The notes under the pieces: model-generated
What the model was told of the DNA's origin: nothing
Seen by the model: only the letters and a program-made list of their open reading frames with translations
Databases searched by the model: none
Position numbers and translations under genes: made by a program
Source: Arcuatula senhousia
Taxonomy: Eukaryota > Mollusca > Bivalvia > Mytilida > Mytilidae
Assembly: GCA_963971305.1 (NCBI GenBank)
Contig: OZ020303.1
Span: 15,683,184-15,747,183, forward strand
DNA length: 64,000 bases
Reading direction: 5' to 3'
Shown: positions 55,301-61,300 of the stretch, in pieces
Layout of the letters: every line of letters begins with the position of its first letter
Numbering within the stretch: position 1 is the stretch's first letter

Positions 55301-58300
55301 TTTCCGGTGTCAACGGCTTTAAAAAGATGATTTTCATCACTGTTGGCACACGGACACCCCTTCTAGCTTTGCAGCTCACCATATCCATTCTATATTATAT
55401 AAATCAATTAAGTGTTGCCAGGTGTTTTTCACACCTTTACAGCTAAATTAATAAGATAATCAAGCTCTTTAACACAGCAATCTCTGTGGAAGTTCACCAG
55501 AGGCAGTTGAGTCTAGGGTCCCTCCGGACCTCTGTAACAACTTCAACCTACCCAAACTCCCAAATATTGCACAACAAGCCCTATGTCGGTTAGTGTCCAT
55601 AGGTAGCCCTGCATGTCGGCTATACGACAGCTGCGATCATATAGTGGCGCAATCTCTGTGGAAGTTCACCAGAGGCAGTTGAGTGTAGGGCCCCTCCGGA
55701 CCGCTGTAACAACTTCAACCTACCAAAATCCCCAAATTTTGCACAAGTCCTTTGTCGGTTAGTGTCGATAGGTAGCCCTGCATGTCGGCTATACGACGAC
55801 TGCGATCATATAGTGGCGCAATCTCTGTGGAAGTTCACCAGAGGCAGTTGAGTGTAAGGCCCCTCCGGACCGCTGTAACAACTTCAACCTACCCAAATCC
55901 CCAAATTTTGCACGACAAACCCTATGTCGATCAGTGTCGATAGGTAGTCCTGCATGTTGGCTATACGACGACAGCAATCATATAGTGGTACAATCTCTGT
56001 GGAAGTTCACCAGAGGCAGTTGAGTGTAGGGCCCCTCCGGGCCGCTGTAACAACTTCAACCTACCCAAATCCCCAAATTTTGCACGACAAGCCCTATGTC
56101 GGTAAGTGTCGATAGGTAGCCCTGCATGTCGGCTATACAACGACCGCATTCATATAGTGGTGCAATCTCTGTGGAAGTTCACCAGAGGCAGTGAAGTGTA
56201 TGGCCCCCTGCGGACCGCTGAATCTACTTCAACCTACCCATACCCCCAAATTATGGACGACAAGCCCTATGTCGGTTAGTGTCGATAGAAAGCCTGCATG
56301 TCGGCTGTGCGATGGCAGCAATCATATAGTGGTGCATCTGAATCTGAATAAATACGATGCAGGACCAATACTGGTATAGACGCATCGGAAGAGAGCTGCT
56401 GCTTTAGTAGCAGGTCGGGAGAGCTTCCTTGAAGCTCTCAACTGCAATCTCTGTGGAAGTTCACCAGAGGCAGTTAAGTGTAGGGACCCCGTTCCGGACC
56501 GCTGTACCAACTTCAACCTACCCAAACCCCCAAATTATGCACGACAAGCCCTATGTCGGTTAGTGTCGATAGGTAGCCCTGCATGTCGGGTATGCGATCG
56601 CAGCAATCATAGAGTGGCGCAATCTCTGTGTAAGTTCACCAGAGGCAGTTGAGTGTAGGGCCCCTCCGGACCGCTGTAACAACTTCAACCTACCCAAATC
56701 CCAAAATTTTGCACGACAAGCCCTATGTCGATCAGTGTCGATAGGTAGCCCTGCATGTTGGCTATACGACGACAGCAATCATATAGTGATACAATCTCTG
56801 TGGAAGTTCACCAGAGGCAGTTGAGTGTAGGGCCCCTCCGGGCCGCTGTAACAACTTCAACCTACCCAAATCCCAAAATTTTGCACGACAAACCCTATGC
56901 CGGTAAGTGTCGATAGGCAGCAATCATATAGTGGCACAATATCTGTGGAAGTTCACCAGAGGCAGTTAAGTGTATGGCCCCCTCCGGACCGCTGAACCAA
57001 CATCAACCTACCCAAACCCCCAAATTATGCACGACAAGCCCTATGTCGGTTAGTGTCGATAGGTAGCCCTGCATGTCGGGTATGCGATCGCAGCAATCAT
57101 ATAGTGGCACAATATCTGTGGAAGTTCACCAGAGGCAGTTAAGTGTAGGCCCCCCTTCCGGACCGCTGTACCAACTTCAACCTACCCAAACCCCCAAATT
57201 TTGCACGACAAGCCCGATGTCGGTTAGTGTCGATAGGTAGCCCTGCATGTCGGCTATACGACGGCAGCAATCATAAAGTGGTGCAATCTCTGTGAAAGTT
57301 CACCAGAGGCAGTGAAGTGTAGGGCCCCCTCCGGACCGCTGAACCAACTTCAACCTACCCAATTCTCAAATTTTGCACGACAAGCCCTATGTCAGTTAGT
57401 GTCGATAGGTATCCCTGCATGTCGGCTATACGGCGGCAGCGATCATATAGTGGCGCAATCTCTGTGGAATTTCACCAGAGGTAGTTGATGTGTAGGGCCC
57501 CCTCCGGACCGCTGTAACAACTTCAACCTACGTAAATCCCCAAATTTTGTACGACAAGCCCTATGTCAGTTAGTGTCGATAGGTAGCTCTGCATGTCGGC
57601 TATACGACGGCAGCAATCATATAGTGGCGTAATCTCTGTGGAAGGTCACCAGAAACAGTTAAGTAAAGGGCCCCCCTCTGGACCGCTGTACCAACTGCAA
57701 CCTACCCAAACCCCCAAATTTCGCATGACAAGCCCTATGTCGGTAAGTGTCGATAGGTAGCTCTGCATGTCGGCTATACGACGGCAGCAATCATATAGTG
57801 GCGTAATCTCTGTGGAAGGTCACCAGAAACAGTTAAGTGAAGGGCCCCCCTCTGGACCGCTGTACCAACTTCAACCTACCCAAACCCCCAAATTTTGCAC
57901 GACAAGCCCTATGTCAGTTAGTGTCGATAGGTAGCCCTGCGTGTCGGCTATACGACGGCAGCAATCATATAGTGGCGCAATCTCTGTGGAAGTTCACCAG
58001 AGGTAGTTAAGTGTAACCCCCCCCCCCCCTTCCGGACCGCTGGACCAACTTCAACCTACCCAAACCCCCAAATTTTGCACGACAAGCCCTATGTCGGTTA
58101 GTGTCGATAGGTAGCCCTGCATGTTGGTTATACGACGACAGCAATCATATAGTTACGCAGTCTCTGTGGAAGTTCAGCAGAGGCAGTTGAGTGTAGGGCC
58201 CCTCCGGACCACTGTAACAACTTCAACCCACCCAAATCCCCAAATTTTGCACAACAAGCCCTATGTCGGTAATTGTCGATAGGTAGCCCTGCATGTTGGC

Positions 58301-61300
58301 TATACGACGACAGCAATCATATAGTGGCACAATCTCTGTGGAAGTTCACCAGAGGCAGTTGAGTGTAAGGCCCTCCGGACCGCTGTAACAACTTCAACCT
58401 ACCCAAATCCCCAAATTTTGCACGACAAGCCCTATGTCTGTAAGTGTAAGTGTCGATAGGTAGCCCTGCATGTCAGCAATACGACGGCTGCGATCATATA
58501 GTGGTGCAATCTCTGTGGAAGTTCACCTGAGGCAGTTAAGTGTAGAGACCCCCTCCGGACCGCTGTAACAACTTCAACCTACCCAAATCCCTAAATTTTG
58601 CACGACAAGGCCTATGTAGGTAAGTGTCGATAGGTAGCCCTGCATGTCGGCTATACAACGGAAGCATTCATATAGTGGCGTAATCTCTGTGGAAGGTCAC
58701 CAGAAACAGTTAAGTGAAGGGCCCCCCTCTGGACCGCTGTACCAACTTCAACCTACCCAAACCTCCAAATTTTGCACGACAAGGCCTATGTCGGTTAGTG
58801 TCGATAGATAGCCCTGCATGTCGGCTATACGACAAGAGCAATCATAGTGGCGCAATCTCTGTGGAAGTTCACCAGAGGTAGTTAGGTGTAACCCCCCCCC
58901 CCTCCGGACCGCTGGACCAACTTGAACCTACCCAAACCCCCAAATTTTGCACGACAAGCCCTATGTCGGTTAGTGTCGATAGGTAGCCCTGCATGTTGGC
59001 TATACGACGACAGCAATCATATAGTTACGCAATCTCTGTGGAAGTTCAGCAGAGGCAGTTGAGTGTAGGGCCCCTCCGGACCACTGTAACAACTTCAACC
59101 TACCCAAATCCCCAAATTTTGCACGACAAGCCCTATGTCGGTAATTGTCGATAGGTAGCCCTGCATGTCGGCTATACAACGACCGCATTCATATAGTGGC
59201 GCAATCTCTGTGGAAGTTCACCAGCGCCAGTTAAGTGTATGGCCCCCTGCGGACCGCTGAATCTACTTCAACCTACCCATACCCCCAAATTATGGACGAC
59301 AAGCCCTATGTCGGTTAGTGTCGATAGAAAGCCTGCATGTCGGCTGTGCGATGGCAGCAATCATATAGTGGTGCAATCTCTGTGGAAGTTCACCAGAGGC
59401 AGTTAAGTGTAGGGACCCCGTTCCGGACCGCTGTACCAACTTCAACCTACCCAAACCCCCAAATTTTGCACGACAAGCCCGATGTCGGTTAGTGTCGATA
59501 GGTAGCCCTGCATGTCAGCTATACGACGATAGCAGTCATATAGTGGCACAATCTCTGTGGAAGTTCACCAGAGGTAGTTAGGTGTAGCCCCCCCCTCCGG
59601 ACCGCTGGACCAACTTCAACCTACCCAAACCCCCAAATTATGCACGACAAGCCCTATGTCGGTTAGTGTCGATAGGTAGCCCTGCATGTCGGGTATGCGA
59701 TCGCAGCAATCATAGAGTGGCGCAATCTCTGTGTAAGTTCACCAGAGGCAGTTGAGTGTAGGGCCCCTCCGGACCGCTGTAACAACTTCAACCTACCCAA
59801 ATCCCAAAATTTTGCACGACAAGCCCTATGTCGATCAGTGTCGATAGGTAGCCCTGCATGTTGGCTATACGACGACAGCAATCATATAGTGATACAATCT
59901 CTGTGGAAGTTCACCAGAGGCAGTTGAGTGTAGGGCCCCTCCGGGCCGCTGTAACAACTTCAACCTACCCAAATCCCAAAATTTTGCACGACAAACCCTA
60001 TGCCGGTAAGTGTCGATAGGTAGCCCTGCATGTCGGCTATACAACGACCGCATTCATATAGTGGCGCAATCTCTGTGGAAGTTCACCAGAGGCAGTTAAG
60101 TGTATGGCCCCCTGCGGACCGCTGAATCTACTTCAACCTACCCATACCCCCAAATTATGGACGACAAGCCCTATGTCGGTTAGTGTCGATAGAAAGCCCT
60201 GCATGTCGGCTATGCGATGGCAGCAATCATATAGTGGTGCAATCTCTGTGGAAGTTCACCAGAGGCAGTTAAGTGTATGGCCCCCTCCGGACCGCTGAAC
60301 CAACATCAACCTACCCAAACCCCCAAATTATGCACGACAAGCCCTATGTCGGTTAGTGTCGATAGGTAGCCCTGCATGTCGGTTATGCGATCGCAGCAAT
60401 CATATAGTGGCACAATATCTGTGGAAGTTCACCAGAGGCAGTTAAGTGTAGGCCCCCCTTCCGGACCGCTGTACCAACTTCAACCTACCCAAACCCCAAA
60501 TTTTGCACGACAAGCCCGATGTCGGTTAGTGTCGATAGGTAGCCCTGCATGTCGGCTATACGACGGCAGCAATCATAAAGTGGTGCAATCTCTGTGAAAG
60601 TTCACCAGAGGCAGTGAAGTGTAGGGCCCCCTCCGGACCGCTGAACCAACTGCAACCTACCCAAACCCCCAAATTTCGCATGACAAGCCCTATGTCGGTA
60701 AGTGTCGATAGGTAGCTCTGCATGTCGGCTATACGACGGCAGCAATCATATAGTGGCGTAATCTCTGTGGAAGGTCACCAGAAACAGTTAAGTGAAGGGC
60801 CCCCCACTGGACCGCTGTACCAACTTCAACCTACCCAAACCCCCAAATTTTGCACGACAAGCCCTATGTCAGTTAGTGTCGATAGGTAGCCCTGCGTGTC
60901 GGCTATACGACGGCAGCAATCATATAGTGGCGCAATCTCTGTGGAAGTTCACCAGAGGTAGTTAAGTGTAACCCCCCCCTTCCGGACCGCTGGACCAACT
61001 TCAACCTACCCAAACCCCCAAATTTTGCACGACAAGCCCTATGTCGGTTATTGTCGATCAGTAGCCCTGCATGTTGGCTATACGACGACAGCAATCATAT
61101 AGTTACGCAGTCTCTGTGGAAGTTCAGCAGAGGCAGTTGAGTGTAGGGCCCCTCCGGACCACTGTAACAACTTCAACCCACCCAAATCCCCAAATTTTGC
61201 ACAACAAGCCCTATGTCGGTAATTGTCGATAGGTAGCCCTGCATGTTGGCTATACGACGACAGCAATCATATAGTGGCACAATCTCTGTGGAAGTTCACC

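Noticed and set aside
55789..61266. Repeated open frames of about 62 codons on the minus strand with near-identical translations
   Set aside because: They are satellite monomers; the frame is broken in most units and follows the 173 bp period.
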